This document shows, one piece after another, positions 12,240-23,739 of a stretch of DNA of 64,000 bases. Under the pieces are notes generated by a model, which saw nothing but the letters and a program-made list of their open reading frames with translations, had not been told where the DNA came from and made no database searches. The stretch's first letter is position 1. Each line of letters opens with the position of its first letter. Origin of the DNA: Plectosphaerella cucumerina (taxonomy: Eukaryota > Ascomycota > Sordariomycetes > Glomerellales > Plectosphaerellaceae); contig JAGPXD010000006.1 in NCBI GenBank assembly GCA_020746995.1, positions 868,001-932,000 on the forward strand. The letters are read 5' to 3'. Position numbers and translations under genes: made by a program.

Positions 12240-13055
12240 ATGACAAGTCTTTGCGATGATCGCATCAAGCAGCTCTTGATTGAGGCCGAGAGCAGACTGG
12301 CTGGCGATCGCCAGCCAGCGACGCCCCGCGATGATTCAGCTGCGTTGACCCAGCGCCGTCCTGGCGAAGAGGCATCGACGCCTCTGGTCTCGACGGGCCA
12401 GCAGTCATCACAAAAGCTGACGGTTCGGGAAGCCAGCCTCAAGAGTATCAACGTAAGTTCATCTGTTCACTTCAAACTCCCCTCTCCCTCGAATGATGAG
12501 AAGCAAACTTGCTTTATTCTCGGTGACGCGGTGGTGAGGTCTGTTTTAGACCTCGCTCTGCGATCAAATGATCACCTTTGTTTTCATAGTTACTCTGACT
12601 CCTACCATACCCCTTCACTCGCCGTCAGCACTTTTGTATCCGAGTTCAAGGTTGCTGACAGTTGACAGACATCTCATGATGACGCGGGTCCCAATTGGTT
12701 TGGACTGCCAAAGACAGATCCCAATGACAAGGACCTTCGACGTGATATGCAGCTGCTCCAGATGAGAGGCACTGCGTTGGATCCCAAGCGACATTACAAA
12801 AAGGGCTCTATGAAGGCGCGGGTTCCGCGCTATGCCCAGGTTGGTCGCATCATCGAGGGTCCCACAGACTTCTTCAGCGCTCGCCTCACTCGCAAAGAGC
12901 GCAAGAGAACCTTGGTTGATGAGCTGATCGCAAGCGAGAAGGCTTCGGGCAAGTTCAAGGCCAAGTATGATGCCATCCAGGTGAAAAAGACAAGCGGCAA
13001 GAAGGCGTTCTACAAGAACCTTGTTTCACAGCGACGGAGTCGCAAGAATTATTAA
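12240..13055 (+). CDS. fcf2: rRNA-processing protein Fcf2 (Fcf2 domain, pre-rRNA processing)
   Basis: Exons 12240-12452 and 12669-13055 encode 199 residues. The 216-nt intron is long for this window, with donor GTAAGT and acceptor ACAG. The second exon contains the Fcf2 domain: NWFGLPKT, then a segment starting DLRRDMQLLQMRG, and RHYKKGSM with a Lys/Arg-rich tail ending RRSRKNY. Known role: yeast Fcf2 is an essential nucleolar factor needed for early 35S pre-rRNA cleavages and 18S rRNA production, and associates with the small-subunit processome. The N-terminal part is polar and low-complexity. The basic C-terminus fits nucleolar localisation. It lies head-to-head with hap5. Confidence 0.93.
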
Positions 13056-13376
13056 AGATACCCCCTGAAGTACAATTCATTCTCTTCTGCCCTTGCTCAG
13101 TGCGCCTATCCTCTATCGTGCCATGTGTGTTTGTTGGCGCTCCAGCCTGTCGACCTGCCATTAAGTAGGCAGCTCAATAGCGATCCCTCGTTGGGTTGCA
13201 GAGAGCTGTTGCGGTCGCGTGTGACACTGTGTTGCCGCACGTGCCTCCGTTTGCTGCATCAATTTTTATGGGTCACCTGTAGCACGGTTTTAACAGTTCC
13301 TGTCGGACGGGCCATCATCTTCAGTTGCAGACCACAGCACTCCCACGACCACCAAGCACACGAGCCCGCCGTCACC
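13056..13376. promoter_or_regulatory. fcf2 3' end and rsm10 promoter region
   Basis: This 321-bp spacer between two co-directional genes has no gene. The part just before the rsm10 start is rich in CCAC/ACCA motifs. It should contain the fcf2 poly(A) site and the rsm10 promoter. Confidence 0.4.
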
Positions 13377-14274
13377 ATGCGCGCGTCGACATTGCTTCGC
13401 CCGGCAACGCGGCTTCTGAGTCCCTGCGTAATATCAAGCCTGGTTCCCCTGCTACCCTTCTGTCGAGCTAACGAGTTGCCTGCGATCAGACTCAAGCACC
13501 TCGAGTATCGTGTCGATTCTTGACGACAACTACCGAAGCAGTCAAGGACAGTGCCGCGCCGGCGCCGGCCACCGAAGCGAACCAGCCGATTCCCGAGAAC
13601 GATTCGACAAAGAACGTCCGCTTCCCTCGCAGCGTACAAGCTCTGTACCTGAAGCCACTGCGGCGGGAGGCGGAGTACGGCATCCCCTCGTGCGATCTCC
13701 AATTGCGATCCTTCAGCGTGCGCAACCTCGAATTCTTCTCCGACTTTGCCCTTCGAGCAGCGTACTATCTCAACCTGCCTGCTTTCGGTCCAGTGCCGCT
13801 TCCTCGAATCACAGAGCGATGGACTGTTCCGCGGAGTAACTTCATCTTCAAAAAGTCGCAGGAGAACTTCGAGAGGGTTACTCTTCGGAGGCTGATTCAG
13901 ATTCGCGACGGCAACCCGGAAACAGTGCAGCTTTGGCTGGCCTTCCTCCAGAAGCACGCATACTACGGCATTGGCATGAAGGCGAACGTCTGGGAGTTCA
14001 GCTCCCTTGGTAAGTTTTGCGCACCGGGGACTCGTATCCGCTGGCAGTTTCTGACAAGAATCCCTTAGGTGTCGGCAAGGACATGGCTGAGCTGGACGGC
14101 GATCTGTCCCAGGCCATCGAGTCCAAGTGGGATCACTTTGCTCAACACAAGACCCTGGGCACAGTACAAAAGGTTGAGGAGCTCCTGACGAGCAGGAAGT
14201 TCAGGTCCATTCAGCAGGAGGAAGATGTCGCGGCCCAGTGGAAGGATATCAGAGCAAGGTCTCAGGCTTCGTGA
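13377..14274 (+). CDS. rsm10: Mitochondrial small ribosomal subunit protein uS10m (Rsm10)
   Basis: Exons 13377-13427, 13490-14009 and 14069-14274 encode 258 residues. Exon 1 gives MRASTLLRPATRLLSPC and exon 2 continues TQAPRVSCRFLTTTT. Together they form a basic, hydroxylated presequence typical of matrix import. The S10 domain follows, with QALYLKPLRREAEYGIPSCD, RSFSVRNLEFFSDFALRAAY, GPVPLPRITERWTVPRS and FIFKKSQENFERVTLRRLI. Known role: uS10m sits in the head of the mitoribosomal small subunit. The C-terminal about 80 residues beyond the S10 fold are charged, as in other fungal Rsm10 proteins. Introns are GT-AG. The next gene downstream, msw1, is also mitochondrial and on the same strand, but with its own 493-bp upstream region. 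Confidence 0.95.
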
Positions 14275-14767
14275 CGAGCTGGCTGTCGGGGAAATCTGGC
14301 CAATCTCAGATGTAGAGCTTCGTTGCGGCCATGGCAGCAACTTGAGGGTGCCCCATTGGAGCCGGGAAGCTATGGACGGCATGTGCAGCTGTATAAACAA
14401 CATGTACCAGTAGAAATGTAAATCACAAGCGCCATCCGCAATGCACCGACCGGGGCATTCGCGTTTCCAGTGCTCGCACTCAACTCGGTGGTACAAGTAC
14501 CTTGGGTCCCACGAACGCCCTGACCACCGGTCCAGCATCGGCAGATTCTGTACCCCGTTATGTGCATGGTTATGGTTGGTATCAAATCAAACTCTCAACA
14601 GAGCACGTTGTCAGACCACAATTGTCCAGTCCTTTCTTTTCGGCCAGATCTGCCTGCTCTCTTTTCTTTCTGCTGCCGGCTTCTTTCTGCGTGTGTCTCT
14701 CCCTCATCAGCGAGGCCCACGGTCGCTTCAAACTGCGGGGCCTAGAGTCGGTCAGGTGGAGGATAGG
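14275..14767. promoter_or_regulatory. rsm10 3' end and msw1 promoter region
   Basis: These 493 bases hold no gene. A pyrimidine-rich tract (about 14,630-14,710, many TCTTTTC units) precedes the msw1 start, as is usual for fungal promoters. Confidence 0.4.
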
Positions 14768-16058
14768 ATGACATCCGTTATGCGCGCCCGGCGTCTCGCG
14801 GGCCTCGCGAACTATCGATGCATGTCAAGTACAGCCCGCCCGTCCAAGGTCATTTTCTCGGGGATTCAGCCGACTGGTACGCCGCATCTTGGAAACTTTG
14901 CCGGCGCGCTTCGCCAATGGGTCAAGCTTCAGGATGAGCCCGCAAGTGAATGCAAGCGCCTCTTCTGTGTCGTTGACCTTCATGCCATCACCGTGCCCCA
15001 GCAGGCTCAGCAGCTTCGACAATGGAAGCGGGAGACGTTGGCTGCCTTGCTGGCTGCAGGGATTGACCCCCGCCAGTCGGCCGTCTTTTACCAGTCATCG
15101 GTAGGATTCCATCCTCGCTGCAGTGGTGCCGCCATGGTGTACTTGGTGACAGGGAGGGTTGACAAAGATGATGTATAGGTTCCTGCTCATTCTGAGCTTA
15201 TGTGGATATTGAGTTGCACGGCATCCATGGGCTATCTGTCAAGGATGACACAGTGGAAGGTATATTCTGCTTTCCTGCCTTGTCTCGTCAAGTCGACTAA
15301 CCTGGTGGACAAAAGAGCAAACTTTCACTCGCACCCGACGCCTCTCTGCAAGACGAGGGCGCCAAGGCCACCCTGAGGCTGGGCTTGTTCTCCTATCCCG
15401 TGCTCCAGGCGGCGGACATACTAGTACATCGGGCAACCCATGTGCCAGTAGGGGATGACCAGCGACAGCATATCGAGTTTGCACGAGAATGCGTTTCGAA
15501 CTTCAACCATGCTTTTGGCCGTCACCTCGTATCGCCTCAGACCATCACAAGTCAGTACCCTGAGCAAGTTCCTGATTCACCGCTTAACAACTATCTCTAG
15601 CCACTACCCGCCGTATCATGTCACTTCAGCAACCTACCAAGAAGATGTCCAAGTCGCATGCAGACCCTAAATCCCGGATACTGATCACAGACCGGCCCGA
15701 TGACATACACAAGAAGATCATGGGGGCCTTGACAGACTCCATCGGCCATGTGTCATACGATCCAGAAGCACGGCCGGGAGTCTCGAATCTCTTGGAGATC
15801 ATCTCCGTCTTTGACGGGCAGGGCAGGTCACCCGATGCACTTGCCGAGGAGCTCAAGGATGTTTCCATGAGGAAACTGAAAGAAACAGCATCCGAGGCTG
15901 TCATTGGCGGGCTTCGGGGCGTCCGTGACCGGTATTTGGACTTCTTGTCGGCAGATGACGGGCGATATCTCGACACGGTGGAATCGGAGGGCGCGAAGGT
16001 GGCTCGGGACAGTGCCAATGAAACCATGGCCCTCGTGCGCGAGGCAACAGGTCTCTAG
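14768..16058 (+). CDS. msw1: Mitochondrial tryptophanyl-tRNA synthetase
   Basis: Exons 14768-15100, 15179-15259, 15316-15550 and 15601-16058 encode 368 residues. The enzyme charges mitochondrial tRNA-Trp with tryptophan using ATP (class I synthetase). The HIGH-like motif is PTGTPHLGN (residues 35-43) and the KMSKS loop is at 231-235. Between them are GLFSYPVLQAADIL and VGDDQRQHIEFARE, characteristic of bacterial/mitochondrial TrpRS. The first about 25 residues (MTSVMRARRLAGLANYRC) are Arg-rich without acidic residues, a presequence. A second ATG at codon 5 is possible. The active-site segment SSVPAHSEL spans the first intron, which confirms that splice. Confidence 0.95.
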
Positions 16059-16431
16059 GCAGCCCGTTGCCGTCATGCGAGGTGAAGGCCAGGTCTGGCG
16101 CCCGAGACCTCTGCCTGTCAACTCTCAGTGTATAATCAGTGTAATTGTAGTTGTATCCGCTCTCCACGTCAGGCCATACGCCGACGAAATAGAAGGGGCC
16201 ACCGCTCAAGTAATAGCCGTAACGGCGTCGTGCACAGACGACGGCGCATCGTCGTGTGGCAGTCCTTCGACATCGCAACGTCCCCGGGGTTCCCCTCAAG
16301 AGGCGTAGGCAAACTTCGAGCCCCTTGCCGCCAGCCAGAATTCACGAACTACCTGGTTCGTCGCCCGCGCACCTCGCAAGCTATAGAAGACTGGTTAGTC
16401 ATGCAATTACACAGCAGCCACCTCTTCACTC
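16059..16431. other. Intergenic region between convergent msw1 and karyopherin genes
   Basis: This 373-bp stretch separates two 3' ends. I see no gene or repeat in it. Confidence 0.4.
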
Positions 16432-19400
16432 CTACCTGATGATCTTTTTGAGGAAGACCGTACGGTCCCGTTCCGGCATGTGTTGCGCGGGAAAAGTAGG
16501 GTCAAAGAGGCCTTGCTCGATCCAGGACTTGGCCCTCGCATGGTGGCTCACGAGCTTCTTCAGCGGGTCGCACAGCTTGTCGAGCTCACTTCGTGCAGCA
16601 CTCCCGCCTATGTTTCGGGATAGAGCCCGCCCCAATGACGGCCCCAGCTGCGTGAAGGACGTGTCCAGCAATGACTGCGTCAGCGCGTCTTCGCTTCGCA
16701 GGGCGAAAAACGTTGCCTGCGGTGAAGTGTCAGTGACCCTCTGCAACCCTCGATGCGGTGATGACCTACCCAGAAATCCGCGGCCGCGGCCTTGGGCAAG
16801 GGCTCGCGCCCATCCAATGTCCGGAGGGCGAAGAAGAAGAAACTCTCGGCATGGTGCCCAGCCGCCTGGAGAAGAACTTCCGGCCGCTTGGCCACCATTC
16901 TTGTAACGAATTCGATCCCATTCTGCGCCAACTCCGTATCGCTATCTGGGTCTGGAGTCCACAACATTAGTCTTGAACGAGAGATGGCCGGGAGGGGGTC
17001 GTGGCACTGACCTGGCAGGCTGTTGAGTAGACCGATGACCCAGGTCAACAAACTGGCACGTAGCATGTCTGTGTCTGGACCTTGAGACTTCGCAAACGAG
17101 CTCACAAACGAGCAAGCCGCGCTGACGAAAAGGCCGATTCTTGGTCCCGTGATACTCTGCTTCACGAACAAGTGTGCGACGACGTCGGGTGAGAAGACAA
17201 AAGGTCCAGGCTCGGTCTCCGAGAAGCCCGCACGAAGTATTGTGCAGATGGCCTCTACGACTTCCCCACTTGTGGGAAACATGCTGTGCAGTGTCTGGAT
17301 CATGTTCATGATATCCATCTGCAGCGCTACCAGTGTCTGGCTTGGGGCTGTCTTTGCCCGCGATTGGCTGTCATCCAGGTCCAATGGCCCGTCAGCCGGA
17401 ATCTGGAACCCCCTGGCGATACTGATCAGATTCCTGAGGGCTTTCAGGGCCATGTCCTCGGCCGTCAAAGTTGTCCCAGGGCCGTTCGCAGGCGTAAGAA
17501 GCTGAGCGCCTCCTGCCGTGGTGGCTATCCGATGGAGCTCCTCTGCATCTCTCCGAACAAACCCAAGGAGCTGTTCCAAGTAGTGCAGTCGCTCTGCTTC
17601 CGAATCTATAGCTTGAATAACAGCGGCAATGGCGCCAATGACCTTTTCGCCAGCAGCGCCGTCAAGACTGTGCTCGGCGGAGAGGATACGGTACTGCTCA
17701 ATGAAAGCGCTGGCTTCCGAGGCCAACAGGACCCGAGACGACGAGCAAAGTCTATGGATAGACCTGGCTGCGGGACCGGCCAGGGAGTGGTCTGAAAGAG
17801 CAGAGAACAAGAGCCTCAAGGCGTCGGGCAACATGGCAGCGTCTCGTTCGAAGTATTCAGCGTACCGTTCAACCAGGCCGATGCACGTCTGGCGCACACG
17901 AGATGGCACTTGTGCTTCAGGCTGTTGCAGCCGAGCGAAGAGCTGGCCCGAGAAGACGGTCTTGAGAAACTCGTCGCAGGCATCACCGACAACGCAGTCG
18001 GCCAGAGACCCAAGGCAGAAGGCAGCTGCTTCAAGTTCCAACCAGAGGCCAGATGCCAGTCGCTCGAGGACAAGCCCTGCAAACGTCGACACGAGTCGCG
18101 GGCCCATGACAGTATACGTAGACTGGAGAAGATCGGCAACATCCTTTCTGGCGTCTCCGAAGGCGACTCGATCGGTTGAATCCCACGAGGCAAATTCCTC
18201 TGCAGGGGGGAAGGCAATCTTATGCCAGGCGTGTGCAACGGCTTCGAGGGCATGAGAAGTGGCCGTCGACACCCAGCTCTTGGTTCCTGTCTCTTCCGAA
18301 TACATGTTGTCGATGAGGGTCTCAACAAATGTGGACCAGAATTCAAGGGCCGGCACAAATATCTTGTCCTCGCCGACGGGAAAGCCCTGGGCGTTGAGCA
18401 GTCCTCGAAGCCGACTGAGAAACCGGTGACTCCTGTCGTCAACAGCCTCCATGAGTTGCTGTATGCGGGAGTCACCAAGGGACAGCATGACCTGCCCAAA
18501 AAGCACAGATTCGAAGTCGAAATCACCTCTCACGAGGTCATCGTACCTTGATTCGGCCCAGGGGCCGTCCAGAAGCGCAAAAAGGGCGTCATAATGCGGT
18601 TCCTGGAGAAAGCCTGAGTAGTTCGATAGGATGTCGACAAAAAGCTCGCCTGCGGCCTCCAGCAGTCCGTCATGCTGCAGTGTGGCCATCGTGGGTGCCA
18701 GCAATGGGCGTAGGTAGCTAGTCACATCTTCGACCCGCGGTGCAACACGCTGTGCAAACCAGATCCAAGCCTGAACCATGTCAGCATCCCTGACATCAAC
18801 TACGACGACTACGTGACTAGAAGGGGTGTTCCGAGGGGGCGAACCTGGTAGCATTTGATGCAATCTTCACGCAAAAGTCGAATATTCTCGTCGGGGCCAT
18901 CTCTAAGCGCAAGGCAATGAGACATAATCTTTGACGCGTCAGGCAAGTTGGTGATTGTCGCTTCATAGATGCCAGTACTATCGAAGTCATCAGTGTATGA
19001 GGGGCCACTGGACCAGGGCAGGGATAGTCACTGTGTGTCCGTATTTGAGTCGATCTTGCCAACCTCCTCAACAAGAGCGGATGAGAACCAAAGAATGACC
19101 CGGAGTCGATGGCTGTCCAACACACCGAGGCGGTCCAGACCAGTAGAGCCCTGGACGGGTGGTCTGGTGTTGCCGGGAGATAGTGCGGCGCAAAGATCCT
19201 GCACGCAATGCCGCCAGAGACTGGGAAAGTGAAGGAAGAATGTTACCAATGCAGAGGTAAGCTTTCTGACAACCATGGTCCCCGCACCGTTGACAAGCGA
19301 AGTTCGTAGCCAGCCCAACAAGTTGGCAAGAAGTTCCAGTGCATCGCCCTGTTGGAGAGTCTCGCTGGGTTACGCAGTCAGCCCTGGCGATTCCCTTTGC

Positions 19401-19701
19401 ACAAAGCATGAATGTCTTCGACGAACCTCTCTGTGTTGAGCTTCACGATGATAGTCAAAGCGGCGAAAAACCGGACCTTGTCGTCCTCATAGCCGAAGAG
19501 GTCGCGGGCAACCCCCCAGGCAGCTGGCGATTTCTGGACATGATGAAGAGTCTCCTGAATCTGTTTGACGGCTTCAGGTTGGGATGGCTCATATAGTGCC
19601 AAAATGAGCTTTTGACATGGTTAGTCCCGGTGGCGTCCGGCGAGGACAGAAATACTGACAGGAATGACCTCGCCGGCAGTTGCTGGCAGCCTTGCTTCCA
19701 T
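16432..19701 (-). CDS. Importin-beta family karyopherin (importin-13 / Kap122-Pdr6 type)
   Basis: Exons on the minus strand: 19701-19660, 19608-19423, 19348-19032, 18977-18845, 18770-17012, 16951-16770 and 16716-16432, about 967 residues. The N-terminus has the importin-beta segment (YEPSQPEAVKQIQETL, then AWGVARDLF, VRFFAALTIIVKLNTE). The body is HEAT-repeat-like helices. The C-terminus (ADFWATFFALRSEDALTQSL, RNIGGSAARSELDKL) resembles the importin-13 group. Known role: Ran-dependent nuclear transport; yeast Kap122 imports the TFIIA complex. The second intron is uncertain: I favour 19,422-19,349 (donor GTCGAA, phase 0). An alternative of 38 nt (19,402-19,365) also keeps frame but is too short for a normal intron. 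This changes about a dozen residues. Identity within the karyopherin family is moderately sure. Confidence 0.85.
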
Positions 19702-20565
19702 TTCAAGGGTCTGGGGCTCCAAGCAACGGCCAAGCGTGTGGTGAACTGACGAGGGCTCTCAGAATCAAGCACAAAGTTTACGGCTAAGCTATACTTGTGA
19801 GTTTGGGGTCAGATTTTGCATCTTGGTTGACTGAGCACGCACCTGCCGCGAGCGTTTTGGTGTTGGTGACGGGTGATGGATGGGTAGGTATCGAGGTCGA
19901 TGGCACATTTTTGGGCTGTTATCCCCGTATCGCCGCAAAGTACTGCGGGCCGTGCGATCCACCCTGTTCAGCAGGTCCATGGCGTGCAACGGGTTCCCGA
20001 GGCCCCCTGAAGAGATAGGCGCCTATTCTAGGTACCCTGGAGAGGGGGAATGTGGTAAAGTGGGCTGCTACCCATCAGCCCCAGCCGGGCCTATCCAATG
20101 GACAGGTTCACTGTACCCAGCTCAGAGCACTAGATGAGACAGCTCCTCATCTTCTTTGCTTCCCATCACATCACCACCTCTTCATCCACGTAAGGTACCT
20201 ACCGCTGCAGGCAAGCTCGAACGGCAAGTCGATCCCCTTATCAACTACGCGGGTGGTATGCTCTGTCACCAACCACCTCACGAGCAGGCCGTCCTCGGAG
20301 TTGCCTTTTACTATCCGTTCAATGCCAACCCGAAGGAGGTGTCGCTAACCTCTGCGCCACAGGCTTCCCGGGTCATTTCATGTATCTGGGCACCTCAAAG
20401 CGAGTACTGCCTTCGTTCGCCCCGAACATCATCGGGGTACTAGCCAGCTTTCGCGGCGCCTGTGTTCCTGATCGTTCGTACTTCAGACCCGGCCCAAACT
20501 ACCTCATCCCCACCCAGCAAAAGACCCGTCCAAGTTCCTCCCTGTCCTCTTCACCAGCCTCCAAG
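19702..20565. promoter_or_regulatory. Divergent promoter region of the karyopherin and aminopeptidase P genes
   Basis: The 864 bp between the start codons contain no convincing gene. An in-frame extension of aminopeptidase P upstream to about 20,380 is open but Ser/Pro-rich and unlike the family N-terminus. GGTACC/TAGGTACC motifs occur at about 20,030 and 20,194. Confidence 0.45.
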
Positions 20566-22587
20566 ATGGAACGCGTCAACACGACCGATCGCTTGGCCAA
20601 GCTGAGAGAGTTGATGAGAAGCCAAAAGGTGGACGTCTACGGTGGGTGACCCGTCCGATCGGGAAGCATACCACTCGGTCCTGACGGTGCGTCATCTAGT
20701 CATTCCGTCAGAGGATGCTCATTCCTCAGAGTACATTGCCGCTTGCGATGCGCGGCGTGAGTACATCTCGGGATTCACAGGTTCTGCCGGTTGCGCAGTG
20801 GTGACCCTCGAGAAGGCTGCGTTGGCCACAGATGGCCGGTACTTCAATCAAGCATCCAAGCAGCTGGACGAGAACTGGCTTCTCCTCAAGCAAGGCCTCC
20901 AAGATGTTCCTACCTGGCAGGATTGGTCCGTCGAGCAGGCTGCCGGAGGAAAGTCAGTGGCCGTCGATCCGGAACTGCTCGCGGGTTCCGCAGCCAAACG
21001 GTTGGCCAGCAAGATCAAGAAGTCTGGCGGCGGAGGCCTCGTCGCCATCAAGCAGAACTTGGTTGACGCCGTCTGGGGCAATGAACGTCCTTCGCGTCCC
21101 ATGAACCAGGTCACAGTGCACCTGGACAAGTACGCCGGAAAAGGCGTCAGCGCCAAGCTGACTGAACTTCGACAAGAGCTCGAGAAGAAAAATGCCTCAG
21201 GCATGGTTGTCTCGATGCTTGACGAGATTGCGTGGCTTTTCAACCTCCGCGGCAGCGACATACCCTACAACCCCGTCTTCTTCTCTTACGCTTTGGTCAC
21301 CCAGGAGTCGGCCACTCTGTTCGTCCATGGTTCCAAGCTCGGCGAGGAGACCCTCGCTCACCTCTCAGCCAACGGCGTTTCCGTCGAATCGTACGATGCC
21401 ATCTATGAAGCTGCAGCGTCTCTGCGAGCCCAATCAGCGCTCAGTGCTGCATCGTCTCAGCGCGAGAGCAAGATTTTGATATCTAGCAAGACGTCCTGGG
21501 CACTGAAAGAAGCCCTTGGTGGCGATGACGCCGTGGAGGAGGCCCGCAGCCCTGTCGGCGACGCCAAGGCCGTCAAGAACGACACAGAGATGGCAGGCAT
21601 GAGAGCTTGTCACATCCGAGACGGTGCAGCGCTCATCGAATACTTCGCCTGGCTGGAAGATCAGTTGATCGACAAGAAGGCAGTCTTGGATGAGGTCCAA
21701 GCAGCCGACAAGTTGGAAGAGCTGCGGAGCAAGCGCGAGCATTATGTCGGGCTGTCCTTTGACACAATCTCCTCGACCGGGGCCAAGTAAGTACAAGTCC
21801 TTGCGTAGTTTTCGTCCTGCCGCCCAAGAGACTGACGCCATGACTGCAGTGCCGCCATTATTCATTACAAGCCGGAGCGTGGTAGCTGTCCAAAGATCGA
21901 TCCGAACGCAATCTATCTGTGCGACTCGGGCGCACAGTACCACGACGGCACGACGGACGTGACGAGGACGGTCCACTTCGGCCAGCCAACAGACGCGGAG
22001 AAGATCGCCTATACGCTCGTCCTGAAGGGTCACATCGCGCTTGACGATGCCATCTTTCCCAAGAGCACGACGGGCTTCGCGCTAGACTGTCTTGCCCGGC
22101 AGTTCCTCTGGGTCAGTTTGCTGCCGAGTACTTGGTAGAACGCTACTAACACACGGCGCAGCGCGAAGGACTCGATTACCGACACGGCACGGGCCATGGG
22201 GTGGGATCTTTCCTCAATGTACATGAGGGACCCATCGGCATCGGCACCCGAGTGCAATACGCAGAGGTTGCCCTTGCTCCCGGCAACGTTGTATCCATTG
22301 AGCCAGGCTTTTACGAAGACGGTGCTTTCGGCATACGGATCGAGAACCTGGCCATGGTTACCGAGGTCAAGACCAAGCACTCGTTTGGCGACAAGCCATA
22401 CCTTGGCTTTGAGCACGTCACAATGGTTCCATACTGTCGCAAACTAATCCAGCTGGACCTTCTGACGGACTCGGAGAAGTCGTGGATCAACAACCACCAC
22501 GCAGACATTCTGCAGAAGACGAGAGACATGGTCCAGAGCGATCCAATCGCGCTTTCATGGCTCGTTCGGGAGACACGGCCTTTGTGA
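20566..22587 (+). CDS. ampp: Xaa-Pro aminopeptidase P (cytosolic, M24B family)
   Basis: Exons 20566-20641, 20700-21786, 21850-22111 and 22162-22587 encode 616 residues, the normal length for this family. The enzyme removes an N-terminal residue that precedes proline. It has two N-terminal creatinase-like domains and a C-terminal pita-bread catalytic domain. The five dinuclear-metal ligands are all visible: Asp413 (LCDSGAQY), Asp424 (GTTDVTRT), His487 (RHGTGHGVG), Glu522 (SIEPGFY) and Glu536 (IRIENL). No secretion signal is present. The start MERVNTTDRLAKLREL matches the family N-terminus, and the VIPSEDAHSSEY segment is restored only by the first splice. Its stop codon lies only 36 bp from the stop of the convergent FUN14 gene. 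Confidence 0.96.
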
Positions 22588-22623
22588 GCCCGGCGGCAGT
22601 ATAATTGCAATGCTTAGCAGTAT

Positions 22624-23178
22624 CTAGAATCGCACGAATGCCGCCAGGGTGAATGTGACGGCGAACGTCAGTCTGAAGACGGGATGGCTGAGCGGCTTGT
22701 CGAAAACAGCCCTGCTCAATTTCTCCTTGACACCCAGCAGCCCCGGTATATCCAGGCCCCATCGTTGAAGCACCTTTCAAGCGTTAGCTTCTTGCGCGAC
22801 ATGCGTTGTCGAAGGATTGACTGGTGACCTACATGCAAGGTGAACATGGTGAGACCGGCCACCAATGTCAGCGCCTGGGAGAAGAGGCCGACAAACAGTC
22901 CGCTGCCGAAACCTTGCTTTTGTCAGTTGTGTCATGACGTGATGGTCAATGAATGACTTACCGTACATACTCCCTTGAGAGATGTCCTTGATCAAGTCTG
23001 CATTGGGGGCTGGTAGATGCTGAGCAGCGGGCATGGCTTGCCGGCCACCGTCGGGCTGGGCAGCCAAGGCTAGCGGGCGCGCTCGCCTAGTTTGTGAGTG
23101 CTGCGAAATCCCGATAGCTGCACCGGCCACTGCAAGTACTGGCAAGCGCCAACGGCTCGAGCTGAGATGCCGATACAT
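22624..23178 (-). CDS. FUN14-domain protein (predicted mitochondrial outer membrane)
   Basis: Exons on the minus strand are 23178-22962, 22912-22833 and 22773-22624, giving 148 residues. The FUN14 signature is visible: an ISQGSMYGFGSGLFVGLF segment, a hydrophobic helix (ALTLVAGLTMFTLHV), then LQRWGLDIPGLL, and a final helix near RLTFAVTFTLAAFV. Animal FUNDC1 is a mitophagy receptor on the mitochondrial outer membrane; fungal family members are small membrane proteins whose role is less clear. The N-terminal about 50 residues are Arg-rich (SSSRWRLPVLAVAGAA), possibly a targeting sequence. An in-frame ATG at 23,259 would add 27 residues; I preferred 23,178 because the extension looks non-coding. 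I see no clear LIR motif. Confidence 0.85.
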
Positions 23179-23739
23179 GATGGGAAAGAGGGGTGAGTGC
23201 CGTGCAGTGGATGTGGTTGTCCAGAGAATGGTGACGTTGAACCGAGGAGGACATGGCATGGCGGGCAGCGCTGAGACGACTGCTGAGTCACTAGTCTGCC
23301 AGCCTACCTAGCTACCTACTACCTAGGGCACCCGATTGGGCCAAGCACTAAAGGTCTCTGGCATGGAGGCTGGCAGTCATGACGGAAAGTTGGGAAATGA
23401 CTGTCGGGAAAATGTGTTGCCAGCAAGTATACGCCTCTCGGTTCAGCAACAACCCATTCTACCTGGGTGTACCTATGAACTGCACGAATGGCTGGTCCTC
23501 ATGTCTCTTGATATACATCTAATCCTCCCCGGCGGAACTCAAGGATGGCCTGGCCACCTAATTATCCAATGGCCCCCTGTGCTGTACCATGACAACCATA
23601 ACCCATCTCCGACTGGGAACAAACAATGCACAGCCAATCCAGCCTGACGCCCTGCTATACGATACTCGGGGGGTATCTCGAACCCGATTGCAAAAATATC
23701 CGACAACGCCTTGGAAGAAACAATAGTTGACGGACATGG
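23179..23739. promoter_or_regulatory. FUN14-gene promoter and cenH3 3' region
   Basis: The 561-bp stretch contains no gene. Repeated CCTACCTAGCTACC-like words occur at about 23,303-23,325, similar to the promoter tract near 31,960-32,060. It should hold the FUN14-gene promoter and the cenH3 3' UTR. Confidence 0.4.

Noticed and set aside
12541..12660. Coding read-through of the long fcf2 intron
   Set aside because: The frame stays open for a while, but splicing joins the Fcf2 domain in frame and the intron sequence has no conserved content.
21434..22416. Minus-strand open frames across aminopeptidase P
   Set aside because: Shadow frames opposite a gene with all metal ligands intact.
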